Assembly (NCBI RefSeq): GCF_003061005.1
Contig: NZ_QAIK01000180.1
Coordinates: forward strand, 1-43,508
Direction: 5' to 3'
DNA: 43,508 bases
From: Pseudomonas sp. HMWF021
GTDB lineage: Bacteria; Pseudomonadota; Gammaproteobacteria; Pseudomonadales; Pseudomonadaceae
Shown here: in pieces, positions 26,622-35,773 of the stretch
Numbering within the stretch: position 1 is the first letter of the stretch
How the letters are laid out: every line of letters starts with the position of its first letter
The notes under the pieces: model-generated
Database searches by the model: none
What the model was told of the DNA's origin: nothing
The model's input: only the letters and a program-made list of their open reading frames with translations
Position numbers and translations under genes: made by a program

Positions 26622-26971
26622 CGACATTTGCCTCATCCGGGTCAGAACCGCTGCCCGGTGAGGTATTCGTGACGCCACAGGTTAAAGCCGGATCAAGCTC
26701 AGCGGCTGCAACAAGATAAACATATTGTTTAACACTTGTTGACAGCCAAACCCATTAACGGCAGAAGCAGCCTCCTCCAAACAAACTAAAACATCAATTA
26801 AACAAACAAGCACAGAACTTCCTTACGTCCCTCCTAGTTAGACCGTAGTCAAAATCCTTTAAGTTTGTAGGAATAGTCCTATATTGCTGCCAAGGCCATG
26901 TCAGCTCATGCGAGCGCCCGCACTTCTAAGCTAAGGTGCGCGCTTTATTCGCGCACGTATGGGATTTGATT
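26622..26971. other. AT-rich regulatory region upstream of the BvgAS-like operon
   Basis: The 350 bases hold no gene and are clearly richer in A+T than the flanks, with several runs such as AACAAACTAAAACATCAATT. The inverted repeat at 26868-26881 and a TATATT box at 26880 are annotated separately. The region probably carries the operon promoter and its control sites. Confidence 0.6.
26868..26881 (+). promoter_or_regulatory. RcsB/BvgA-like inverted repeat, candidate autoregulatory operator
   Basis: TAGGAATAGTCCTA is an inverted repeat (TAGGA/TCCTA) that differs from the enterobacterial RcsAB box TAAGAATATTCCTA at two of 14 positions. It abuts a possible -10 box (TATATT, 26880-26885) and ends 90 bases before the response regulator start. 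The regulator belongs to the same NarL/BvgA/RcsB class. Confidence 0.5.
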
Positions 26972-27598
26972 ATGAACTCCGTTTTTATTGTCGATGATCA
27001 CCCCGTCATCCGGCTTGCCGTCCGAATGCTGCTCGAACATGAAGGCTACAAGGTCGTCGGCGAAACCGATAATGGGGTCGATGCCATGCAGATGGTCCGC
27101 GAATGCATGCCCGACCTGATCATTCTCGACATCAGCATCCCCAAGCTCGACGGGCTGGAGGTGCTGGCCCGCTTCAATGCCATGAGCACTCCGCTCAAGA
27201 CACTGGTATTGACTGCACAATGCCCGACCCTGTTCGGCATTCGCTGCATGCAATCCGGTGCATCCGGTTATGTTTGCAAGGAAGAAGACCTGAGCGAACT
27301 GGTCAGTGCGATCAAGGCGGTTCTTTCCGGTTACAACTATTTCCCCAGCCAGGCATTGAACCCCGTGCGCAGCGATGACGTGCGTTATGCCGAACTTGAA
27401 TTATTCAAATCGGTAAATGACCGCGAACTTATGGTCTTGCAGTTGTTTGCACAGGGTCGCACCAACAAGGAAATCGCCAAGGGCATGTTTCTGAGCAACA
27501 AAACAGTCAGCACTTACAAGAAACGCCTGATGCAAAAACTCAAAGCCAGATCATTGGTAGAACTTATCGAGATGGCCAAACGTAACGCACTAGTGTGA
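26972..27598 (+). CDS. BvgA/RcsB-like response regulator (receiver + LuxR HTH)
   Basis: The 208-residue regulator starts MNSVFIVDDHPVIRLAVRML and has the phospho-acceptor region DLIILDISIPKLDG, the Lys in YVCKEEDLSEL, and a LuxR-type HTH (ELMVLQLFAQGRTNKEIAKG, then LSNKTVSTYKKRLMQKLKA). The sequence is closest in style to BvgA, EvgA and RocA1-type regulators that pair with multi-domain BvgS-like kinases. Such a kinase follows directly, with GTG/TGA overlap or nine bases spacing. ATG 26972 is preferred over the frame start at 26936 because the receiver fold begins there. Confidence 0.9.
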   Translation: MNSVFIVDDHPVIRLAVRMLLEHEGYKVVGETDNGVDAMQMVRECMPDLIILDISIPKLDGLEVLARFNAMSTPLKTLVLTAQCPTLFGIRCMQSGASGYVCKEEDLSELVSAIKAVLSGYNYFPSQALNPVRSDDVRYAELELFKSVNDRELMVLQLFAQGRTNKEIAKGMFLSNKTVSTYKKRLMQKLKARSLVELIEMAKRNALV

Positions 27599-27606
27599 GA
27601 GCCAGG

Positions 27607-30600
27607 ATGCCCAGTTGTCTGAAAGCCTGTTTCGCCGGTTTGAGCATGATTCTGTGCCTGGTCACGCAGGTCACGGCTGCTGCTGCACCAAAAGACTATA
27701 CGTTGCGCAGCCGTTCGAGCCAGGATGCGCTCAACGTTGCCCTGATTCCCGAACAACAGCAATGGCTGGAAAACCGCAGCCAATTGGTACTGGGCACCTC
27801 CGCCCCCGACTATCCGCCCTTCGACATGACTGCCAGCGGTCAGGACTACGAAGGTTTCACCGCCGACTACGCCGGCCTCCTCAGCCGGGCCATCGGCCTG
27901 CCGATCCGTATCCAGCGCTTTGCCTCACGCGATGCCGCTTTGCGGGCGTTGCTCGAGGGCCGGATCGACCTGCTCGGTACGGCGAACAGTTTCGAAGCCA
28001 GCGAGCCCGACATCAGGCTTTCCGCTCCGTACGCCATCGACCAGCCGGTGCTGGTCACCCGTCAGGACGAGACACGCTCGCTCACCGATGGCCTGGCCGG
28101 TTTGCGCCTGAGCATGGTCTACCACTATCTGCCGCTGAATGAAGTCAAGGCGCTTTACCCCAAAGCCATCATCACGTCCTATCCCTCCTACCAGAATGCA
28201 ATCAATGCGGTGGCGTTCGATCAGGCCGATGTGTTCCTTGGCGACACCATTTCCACCCATTACATGATCAACAAGGGTTACCTGAACAACATTCGCATGG
28301 CCAATTTCGGCAAACAGGAAACTCAAGGTTTCAGTTTTGCGGTGCGCGCAGACAACCAGCCCTTGCTCGGCATCATCAACAGCGTGCTAGACGGCATCCC
28401 CACCAGCGAACGCGACAGCATCGCCAAGCGCTGGAGTGCCGGTAGCGACATTCTGCTCACCGATCAGAAACTGCAACTGACCCGACACGAAGAACAATGG
28501 CTGCAGCAGCACCCGGTGATACGAGTGGTGGTGAACGAAGCCTTCGCGCCACTGACGTTCTTCGACAACGACGGAAACTTCCGCGGTATTACTGCCGACC
28601 TGCTCGAAATACTGCGCCTGCGTACCGGATTGCGCTTCGAAATCCGCCGCAGCCGCAGCGACGGCGAAATGATTGAACAGATCAATCATGATCAGGCTGA
28701 TCTCATCGCCGCACTGCTGCCAACCCCGCAACGTGAGCAAAGCCTGCAGTTCAGCCGTCCCTATCTGGAAAACTCCTACGTGCTGTTGACGCGTAAATCC
28801 ACCGACAGCCCGACCCATCTGACACAGCTCAGGGAAAAAAACCTGGCGATCGCCCGTGGCAGTCCGCTGGGCGATTATCTGCGCCGCGAGTTTCCTTTCA
28901 TCCACCTTATCGAGACCCCCGACACCTTCAGTGCCGCGACCTTGCTCGCAGAAGGCAAGGCCGACGGCGCCGTCAGCTCACTGGTCATCGCCAACTATCT
29001 GATCGCGTCACGGATCTTCGACCATCCGCTACAGATCACCACCACCCTCGGTACGCGTCAGGCAGCCTTTTCGCTGGCAACCGCGAGGGGGAACACCGAA
29101 CTGGGGTCGATCCTCGACAAGGCGCTGCTGAGCATCACCCCGGAAGAACTCGGCGTGATCAACAACCGCTGGCGAGGCTTTTCCACCGCAGCACAAAGCA
29201 ACTGGCATCACTACCAGCGCCTGTTCTACCAAGTCATTGCCGCTGCGTGCCTGCTTCTGCTGCTATCGCTTTTCTGGAACGCCTACATGCGCCGCCAGAT
29301 CAAGCAGCGCAAAGCAGCCGAGCGCGCTTTGAGCGATCAGTTCGAGTTCATGAGTTCACTGGTCAACGGCACGCCCCACCCGATCTATGTGCGCGACCGC
29401 CAAGGCGTGCTGCAAAGTTGCAACGACAGCTACCTGCAGACGTTCAATGCCCGACACGAAGATGTGATCGGCAAGAGTGTCATGCAGGGCGCATTGAGCA
29501 ACGCTTTCGAAGCCCGCGCATTCGAAGCCGACTATCAGCGCGTGATTGCCGAAGGCACGCCACTGGTGCTCGACCGCCCCTTGCACATCGGTAACCGTCG
29601 GCTGACGATCTACCACTGGATCCTGCCGTACCGCGACTTCAGCGGCGACGTTCAAGGGATCATCGGTGGCTGGATCGACATCAGTGAACGCCGCCAACTG
29701 TTCGATGAGTTACGTCTGGCCAAGGAGCAGGCGGACGACGCCAACCGCGCCAAAAGCACTTTCCTGGCAACCATGAGCCACGAAATCCGCACCCCGATGA
29801 ACGCCGTGATCGGCATGCTGGAACTGACACTCAAACGAATGAGCGGCCAGCATCCGGATCGCACCTCGATAGAAACCGCCTACCACTCGGCCAGGGACCT
29901 GCTGGGTTTGATCGGCGATATCCTCGATATCGCCCGCATCGAATCCGGACACCTGAGCCTGAGTACGGAACGGGTCAATCTGGTCGAAACCGTGACCTCG
30001 GTGGTGCGTATTTTCGAGGGTCTGGCGCGCCAGAAAAAGCTCGGCCTGCCGCTCACCGTTACGCCCGCCGGGCTGGATGTCGACGTTCAACTGGACCCGT
30101 TACGCTTCAAGCAGATCCTGTCCAATCTGATCAGCAACGCAATCAAGTTCACCGAGCAAGGGCAAGTACGGGTCAGCCTCCACGTTCTTCCCGGCACGGC
30201 CGAGTGTCCGATCATTCAGCTGACGATTCAGGATACCGGCGTAGGCATCAGCGCCGAAGATCAACAGCGTTTGTTCGAACCCTTCGCCCAAGCTGAAAGC
30301 GGCCGTCAGCAGGCCAGGGGCGGAGCAGGACTGGGGTTGGTCATCAGCCGCAATCTCTGTGAAATGATGGGCGGCCAGTTGCAACTGAGCAGCCAGCCCG
30401 GGATAGGTACTCAGGTCTGCCTGTCGCTACCACTGCAAACGCTGCCCAGCGAGGTGAGTACCTCGAAGACCGAACCAGACATTCAGGTTTCGGCCGCGCC
30501 ACTGAATATCCTGGTGGTTGACGATCACCCGGCCAACCGTCTGTTGATGTGCCAGCAACTGGAGTTTCTCGGACACCGCTTCAGCCTTGCCGAGGAAGGA

Positions 30601-31245
30601 CGCAGTGCCTTCGAAAAATGGCAGGCCGACGAATTCGACCTGGTGATCGCCGACTGCAATATGCCGCTGATGAACGGCTATGAACTGACCCAGGCAATTC
30701 GTCAGCACGAAAAGCAAACGGGTCGCGCACGTTGCACGGTGCTCGGTTTCACGGCCAATGCACAACCCGAGGAGATCCAGCGCTGCAAGCAGGCCGGCAT
30801 GGACGACTGCCTGTTCAAGCCGCTGAGCCTCAGCGCCCTGAGCGAATGGGTCAACGCCCGGCAGCCTGTCTGCCATGCCCCGGTTTTCAACCTTCAGGGT
30901 ATGCATCAGTTGACTGGCGGACATCCGGTCCAGACCGAGCGTCTGCTCACGCAATTGCTCAACAGTAGTCAACTCGACCGTCAGGAACTGCTGGCCTTGT
31001 CGCCTCAGTCTGATCGTCACGCGCTGGCGCTGGTTGCACACAAGATCAAAGGGGCGGCGCGGATTGCCCAGGCCACGCGCCTGATCGCCTGTTGCGATGC
31101 GCTGGAACTGGCCTGCACCGACGCCTCCCCTGCGCCTGTGATTGCCCGTTGCTGCGAAGCCACCGACGCCGCAATGCTCGATCTGGAACAGGCACTGCGC
31201 CAACAACTGCAGCGGGAGGCCAAAGGCAAAATGACCGAGCCTTAA
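27607..31245 (+). CDS. BvgS-like hybrid sensor histidine kinase
   Basis: The protein has about 1212 residues. In order: signal peptide (MPSCLKACFAGLSMILCLVT), two tandem periplasmic Venus-flytrap domains (SBP_bac_3; about 45-265 and 285-515), one membrane span near 540-560 (FYQVIAAACLLLLLSLFW), a PAS domain (about 585-695), HisKA with MSHEIRTPMNAVIGM (phospho-acceptor His725), HATPase with GVGISAEDQQRLFEP, a receiver with ADCNMPLMNGYE (Asp1016), and an Hpt domain with VAHKIKGAARIA (His1145). This is the full BvgS phosphorelay, ending on the regulator upstream. GTG 27595 is the alternative start. The signal is unknown; flytrap domains usually bind small solutes. Confidence 0.92.
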   Translation: MPSCLKACFAGLSMILCLVTQVTAAAAPKDYTLRSRSSQDALNVALIPEQQQWLENRSQLVLGTSAPDYPPFDMTASGQDYEGFTADYAGLLSRAIGLPIRIQRFASRDAALRALLEGRIDLLGTANSFEASEPDIRLSAPYAIDQPVLVTRQDETRSLTDGLAGLRLSMVYHYLPLNEVKALYPKAIITSYPSYQNAINAVAFDQADVFLGDTISTHYMINKGYLNNIRMANFGKQETQGFSFAVRADNQPLLGIINSVLDGIPTSERDSIAKRWSAGSDILLTDQKLQLTRHEEQWLQQHPVIRVVVNEAFAPLTFFDNDGNFRGITADLLEILRLRTGLRFEIRRSRSDGEMIEQINHDQADLIAALLPTPQREQSLQFSRPYLENSYVLLTRKSTDSPTHLTQLREKNLAIARGSPLGDYLRREFPFIHLIETPDTFSAATLLAEGKADGAVSSLVIANYLIASRIFDHPLQITTTLGTRQAAFSLATARGNTELGSILDKALLSITPEELGVINNRWRGFSTAAQSNWHHYQRLFYQVIAAACLLLLLSLFWNAYMRRQIKQRKAAERALSDQFEFMSSLVNGTPHPIYVRDRQGVLQSCNDSYLQTFNARHEDVIGKSVMQGALSNAFEARAFEADYQRVIAEGTPLVLDRPLHIGNRRLTIYHWILPYRDFSGDVQGIIGGWIDISERRQLFDELRLAKEQADDANRAKSTFLATMSHEIRTPMNAVIGMLELTLKRMSGQHPDRTSIETAYHSARDLLGLIGDILDIARIESGHLSLSTERVNLVETVTSVVRIFEGLARQKKLGLPLTVTPAGLDVDVQLDPLRFKQILSNLISNAIKFTEQGQVRVSLHVLPGTAECPIIQLTIQDTGVGISAEDQQRLFEPFAQAESGRQQARGGAGLGLVISRNLCEMMGGQLQLSSQPGIGTQVCLSLPLQTLPSEVSTSKTEPDIQVSAAPLNILVVDDHPANRLLMCQQLEFLGHRFSLAEEGRSAFEKWQADEFDLVIADCNMPLMNGYELTQAIRQHEKQTGRARCTVLGFTANAQPEEIQRCKQAGMDDCLFKPLSLSALSEWVNARQPVCHAPVFNLQGMHQLTGGHPVQTERLLTQLLNSSQLDRQELLALSPQSDRHALALVAHKIKGAARIAQATRLIACCDALELACTDASPAPVIARCCEATDAAMLDLEQALRQQLQREAKGKMTEP

Positions 31246-31291
31246 CTATGCTTGGCGCTGAGCAGTGTGTTTACCCTATGGAGAGTCCGCA

Positions 31292-34237
31292 ATGCCCAGC
31301 CCACTGCGCCCCGATCAACGCCGGTTCCCCCTGCACGTCCATATCAGCGTGATGTTCACCTTCCTGCTGGTGCTGACCGGGATAGTTCTGGGGTTGTTCA
31401 ATTATCACCAGACCACCCGCATCATTCTCTCGAGCAGTGAAAACCTGTTCAACCGCATCGAGCAGGATGTACGCGTGGACCTGCACGCGACCTACGAACC
31501 GATCCGGCACTTGCTCAGCCTGCTCGTGCTTGATCCCGCCGCACGTGCATCCAGCCTGCAACAACGGCTGGTCCTGCTCAAGCCGTTCACTCAGTCGCTG
31601 ACAGACAATCCCGATCTCGCCTCGCTGTACCTCGGGTATGGCAATGGCGACTTTTTCATGGTTCGCCCCCTGCGCACCGCCGCGTTGAAAGCACTCGTCA
31701 GCGCACCCGATGCTGCGGCCTATCAAGTGTGGAGCATCGAGCACGACAGCAGCGGCAAGACCGTTTCACAATCACTGTTCTTCGATCAGGCGCTGGCACC
31801 GATCAGCCGCCAGGCCAATTCCGACGACAGCTACGATCCGCGCAGTCGGGCCTGGTACGCCAACGCCCTTGCGCAGGGTGATCAGATCACCACCGCGCCT
31901 TACGTGTTTTTCTCCACCCACGACGTCGGCACCACCCTCGCCCGGCGTAGCGGCGACACGGCCGTGATCGGGGCTGACCTGACCCTCGCGGCGCTCTCGG
32001 CGACCCTGACCAAACACGTCGTGACGCCATCCACCGAAATCGTCCTGTTCGACGCCGACGGCAACGCGGTGGCCTATCCCGACAGCAGCCGTCTGATCGT
32101 CGACGACAGCACAGCGCGCCTGGCTCGTGCGGCAGATCTGAGTCCGAACCTGCATGCCTTGCTGTCCGGCACGCATCAGGGCAAACGGCTGAAGGTCGAT
32201 GACCGGCAATGGATCGTCGCCCGGAGCAGCCTGCAGGAGGGCGGACCGAAGGGACTGCAAATGGCCCTGCTGGTGCCGGAGGACGAGTTGCTCATCGATG
32301 CTTATCGCCTGCGCTGGCAAGGGGCATTGATCACTCTGGCGACCTTGCTGCTGTGCCTGCCGCTGGGCTGGGTGATCTCGCGCACACTGGTCAAGCCGTT
32401 GCATGCGCTGGTCAAGGAGGCCGATGCAATCCGCAGTTTCGATTTCAATTTTCCCGTCACCCGTCGCTCCCCGGTGCTTGAGGTCGACCAGTTGAGCCTG
32501 TCAATGGCGCGCATGAAGGACACGCTGGCGAGCTTCTTCCGCATCACCGACAGCCTGTGCGCCGAAACCCGCTTCGCACCTTTGTTGCAACGCGTGCTGT
32601 TCGAAACGGTGCAGATTGCCCAGGCGCAGGCCGGGTTGATCTATCTGCGCGAAAGCGATGGCAACCGGATGGAACCCTACGGACTGGTGATTGATGGCGC
32701 CTCGAAGGAGCCGGGCGAGTTTGATGTGCTGGGCCGGGATCTCGTGGCCGATCAGGGGCCCGCATGGTTCCGGCAACTGATCAACGCAGACAATGTGGTC
32801 AGCAGCCTTGGTTTCGAACAGGCCGGGGACTTGCAGAAAGTGCTGCTGGCAATGGCGTCGCCGCGCATCCACCTGATCGGTATCCGCCTGCGCAATCGGC
32901 ACAACGAAACCATTGGCCTGCTGATGCTGCTGATCAACGACAGCGGCAGCGCTCAGGATCTGGAAAAACTGCGCCCGGACCGCATCGCCTTCCTCCAGGC
33001 AGTGTCCGGCGCGGCGGCGGTGAGTATCGAAAGTCAGCGCCTGCAAGCGAAGCAGAAGCAGTTGCTCGACGCGTTCATCCAGTTGCTGGCCGGTGCCATC
33101 GACGCCAAGAACCCGTACACCGGCGGCCACTGCCAGCGTGTGCCGGAATTGACCCTGATGCTCGCGCAGGCGGCCGCCGCCAGTCAGGCGCCGGCGTTCC
33201 AGAGCTATCAACCCAATGAAGATGAATGGGAGGCCCTGCACATTGCGGCGTGGCTGCACGATTGCGGCAAGGTCACCACGCCGGAATATGTCGTCGACAA
33301 GGCCACCAAACTGGAAACCCTGAATGACCGCATCCACGAAATCCGCACCCGCTTCGAGGTGCTCAAGCGCGACGCCTGGATCAGTTACTGGCAGGCACTG
33401 GCGATGGGCGGCGACGAAGCGCAACTGAGCGAACGACGCAACGCCACGCTGATGCAACTGGACGACGACTTTGCCTTTGTCGCGCGCTGCAATCTGGGCG
33501 GTGAGGCGATGGCGCCAGCCGATCTGCAGCGTCTTGAGCGCATCGCCGAACGCCGCTGGACGCGCACCCTCGATGATCGACTGGGGGTGTCATGGGAGGA
33601 AAACCGGCGTCAGGCGCAAACGCCGGCGCCAAATCTGCCGGTCAGCGAGCCACTGCTGGCGGACAAGCCCGAACACCTGATCGAACGTGCCGACAGCGAA
33701 CTGATTCCGGAAGACAATCCCTGGGGGTTCAAACTGGATGTGCCGCGCTACAAATACAATCGCGGCGAACGCTACAACCTGAGCATTGCCCGGGGCACGC
33801 TGACCCGCGAGGAGCGCTACATCATCAATCACCACATGGTGCAGACGATCCTGATGCTCAGCCACCTGCCCTTCCCCGGGCACCTGAACAACGTTGCGGA
33901 AATAGCCGGCGGGCATCACGAAAAAATGGATGGCAGCGGCTACCCCAAACGCCTTAAGCGCGAGGACATGAGCCTGCCGGCAAGAATGATGGCGATTGCC
34001 GATATTTTCGAGGCGCTGACAGCGGCGGATCGACCGTACAAGAAAGCCAAATCCTTGAGCGAGGCGCTGGGGATCATGGCCACCATGTCCCGCGAGTCGC
34101 ACATCGACGCCGAGCTGTTTGCGCTGTTCATCAACGACGGGGTTTACATGCAGTACGCCACGCGGTTTCTCGACCCGCGGCAGATCGATGCGGTGGACCC
34201 GGCCAGCCTGCTGCGCAAGGCTGGCCTGAGCGCCTGA
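31292..34237 (+). CDS. Cache-HAMP-GAF-HD-GYP protein, putative c-di-GMP phosphodiesterase
   Basis: The 981-residue membrane protein has a TM near 15-40, a large periplasmic dCache-type domain (about 45-345, with DPRSRAWYANAL), a second TM near 350-375, a HAMP segment, a GAF-like domain (about 430-590), then HD-GYP. Metal-binding motifs are intact: GGHCQRVPEL, LHDCGK (His656-Asp657) and GGHHEKMDGSGYP (875-885). The gap between the two is about 220 residues, against roughly 65 in classical HD-GYP proteins, because of an inserted segment (about 675-825). It lies 46 bases behind the BvgS-like gene with GGAGAG before ATG 31292, so it is probably co-transcribed and ties the two-component system to c-di-GMP. 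Confidence 0.9.
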   Translation: MPSPLRPDQRRFPLHVHISVMFTFLLVLTGIVLGLFNYHQTTRIILSSSENLFNRIEQDVRVDLHATYEPIRHLLSLLVLDPAARASSLQQRLVLLKPFTQSLTDNPDLASLYLGYGNGDFFMVRPLRTAALKALVSAPDAAAYQVWSIEHDSSGKTVSQSLFFDQALAPISRQANSDDSYDPRSRAWYANALAQGDQITTAPYVFFSTHDVGTTLARRSGDTAVIGADLTLAALSATLTKHVVTPSTEIVLFDADGNAVAYPDSSRLIVDDSTARLARAADLSPNLHALLSGTHQGKRLKVDDRQWIVARSSLQEGGPKGLQMALLVPEDELLIDAYRLRWQGALITLATLLLCLPLGWVISRTLVKPLHALVKEADAIRSFDFNFPVTRRSPVLEVDQLSLSMARMKDTLASFFRITDSLCAETRFAPLLQRVLFETVQIAQAQAGLIYLRESDGNRMEPYGLVIDGASKEPGEFDVLGRDLVADQGPAWFRQLINADNVVSSLGFEQAGDLQKVLLAMASPRIHLIGIRLRNRHNETIGLLMLLINDSGSAQDLEKLRPDRIAFLQAVSGAAAVSIESQRLQAKQKQLLDAFIQLLAGAIDAKNPYTGGHCQRVPELTLMLAQAAAASQAPAFQSYQPNEDEWEALHIAAWLHDCGKVTTPEYVVDKATKLETLNDRIHEIRTRFEVLKRDAWISYWQALAMGGDEAQLSERRNATLMQLDDDFAFVARCNLGGEAMAPADLQRLERIAERRWTRTLDDRLGVSWEENRRQAQTPAPNLPVSEPLLADKPEHLIERADSELIPEDNPWGFKLDVPRYKYNRGERYNLSIARGTLTREERYIINHHMVQTILMLSHLPFPGHLNNVAEIAGGHHEKMDGSGYPKRLKREDMSLPARMMAIADIFEALTAADRPYKKAKSLSEALGIMATMSRESHIDAELFALFINDGVYMQYATRFLDPRQIDAVDPASLLRKAGLSA

Positions 34238-34720
34238 TCAGCAGTCGGTCAGACGCAGGAAGATCGCCGCCAGTTGCTCGATACCGGCCTGATCGTCGAT
34301 GCCGAAACGCGCCAGTTTCGGGCTGTCGAGATCGAGTACGCCGATCAGCCGGCCGTCCTTGACCAGCGGCACTACCAGTTCGCTGTTGGAAGCGCTGTCG
34401 CAGGCGATGTGCCCCGGGAACGCATGCACATCCTCGACGCGCTGAGTCTGCAGGCTAGCCGCCGCCGCGCCGCAGACACCGCGACCGAACGGAATGCGTA
34501 CGCAGGCAATCTGTCCCTGAAACGGGCCAAGTACCAGTTCTTCATTGCGATTGAGGTAGAAACCGGCCCAGTTCAAGTCCTCGAGCTGGTTGAACAGAAA
34601 GGCCGAAAACTGCGCGGCGTTGGCGATGAAGTCGCGCTCGTCCGCCAGCAGCGATTCCAGCTGTGCCGCCAACATGCCATAGCCGTCGAGGCCCTGGCCG
34701 CTTTGTTGCAAATCAATCAT
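34238..34720 (-). CDS. msrC: Free methionine-(R)-sulfoxide reductase (GAF domain, MsrC)
   Basis: The 160-residue single GAF domain protein matches free-Met-R-O reductase. The active segment reads CVRIPFGRGVCGAAAAS and later FPGHIACDSASNSELVVPLV, giving the three conserved Cys of this family. It reduces free methionine sulfoxide in the cytoplasm. ATG 34720 overlaps the stop of the upstream ATPase gene (ATGA), so the start is secure even though the frame extends further. Its stop directly abuts that of the convergent HD-GYP gene. Confidence 0.92.
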   Translation of the reverse strand: MIDLQQSGQGLDGYGMLAAQLESLLADERDFIANAAQFSAFLFNQLEDLNWAGFYLNRNEELVLGPFQGQIACVRIPFGRGVCGAAAASLQTQRVEDVHAFPGHIACDSASNSELVVPLVKDGRLIGVLDLDSPKLARFGIDDQAGIEQLAAIFLRLTDC

Positions 34721-35607
34721 GCCTTGTGCTCCAGCAGTTTCAGTCCCACCCAGTAACGGGCGAATTGGTACGCGCAACGTCCGTTGCGATTGCCGCGCCC
34801 GGTGGCCCAGCGCACGGCGAGAATGTCCAGCGCTTCATCGCGCTGCCAGCTCAGGCCGGCCTTGGCGGCCAACTGGCCGATCCAGTGTTCGACGACGTTG
34901 AGGAAGTGTTCCTGGGTAAACGGATAAAACGACAGCCACAGGCCGAAACGGTCCGAGAGCGCGATCTTGTCTTCCACCGCTTCACTCGGGTGCAGTTCGC
35001 CGTCGACGCGTTTCCAGTTTTCGTTGTCGCTTTCCTTTTCCGGCACCAGGTGGCGACGGTTGGAGGTGGCGTACAGCAGAACGTTGTCCGGGGCCTGTTC
35101 CAGGGAGCCGTCGAGCACGCTTTTCAGCACGCGGTAATCGCCTTCGCCGGACTCGAACGACAGATCGTCGCAAAACAGCACGAAACGTTGTGGCAGTTTG
35201 GCGATCTGCTCCACAACCCGTGGCAGGTCGGCCAGGTGATCGCGCTCGATCTCGATCAGGCGCAGACCCGCCTTGGCGTGTTCGGCCAGCAGCGCCCGCA
35301 CCAGCGAAGATTTACCGGTGCCGCGCGAGCCCCAGAGCAGCGCGTGGTTGGCCGGCATGCCGTCGAGGAACTGCTGGGTGTTGCGCCCCAGTTGCTCCAG
35401 TTGCCGATCGACGCCGATCAGGTCGGACAGGCGCATGTCGAGGCTGACTTCCAGCGGCAGCAAGTAGCCGCTGCGCCCGTCACGCTGCCAGCGCGCGGCC
35501 AGGCAGGTGTTCCAGTCGATCAACGGACGCGGTGCCGGCAGCAGGGGTTCGATCCGCGCCAGAACCGACTCGGCACGTTCAAGAAAAGCATTCAATCGGG
35601 AATCCAC
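34717..35607 (-). CDS. P-loop ATPase of the DUF815 family
   Basis: The 296-residue protein contains Walker A LLWGSRGTGKSSLVRALL (about residues 91-108) and Walker B FVLFCDDLSFE, followed by the sensor-like YATSNRRHLVPE. DUF815 proteins are AAA-type ATPases of unknown role. The start is GTG with GAGGAG just upstream. It is translationally coupled to the msrC gene downstream, but a shared function is not evident. Confidence 0.9.
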   Translation of the reverse strand: MDSRLNAFLERAESVLARIEPLLPAPRPLIDWNTCLAARWQRDGRSGYLLPLEVSLDMRLSDLIGVDRQLEQLGRNTQQFLDGMPANHALLWGSRGTGKSSLVRALLAEHAKAGLRLIEIERDHLADLPRVVEQIAKLPQRFVLFCDDLSFESGEGDYRVLKSVLDGSLEQAPDNVLLYATSNRRHLVPEKESDNENWKRVDGELHPSEAVEDKIALSDRFGLWLSFYPFTQEHFLNVVEHWIGQLAAKAGLSWQRDEALDILAVRWATGRGNRNGRCAYQFARYWVGLKLLEHKA

Positions 35608-35773
35608 GTCTTCTCCTCGGGCACGTTCACAGTGATGATGTCGATCCAGCGACGACAGAAAGAACTCAATCCCCGCTTCGAGCCTTGTTACAAGGCGATT
35701 CGGGAACCTCGGTATCCATACATGATCGACTATGCTTGAGCAGCGAAGGGAAACGGAAGTGGTTCAACACCCC

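Noticed and set aside
25287..26678. Open frame of 463 codons on the minus strand
   Set aside because: It is antisense to the dGTPase-like gene, which has intact HD motifs and a good start site.
34663..35739. Long open frame of 358 codons on the plus strand
   Set aside because: It lies opposite the DUF815 ATPase and msrC genes, whose motifs, starts and overlap are clear; it is a high-GC antisense shadow.
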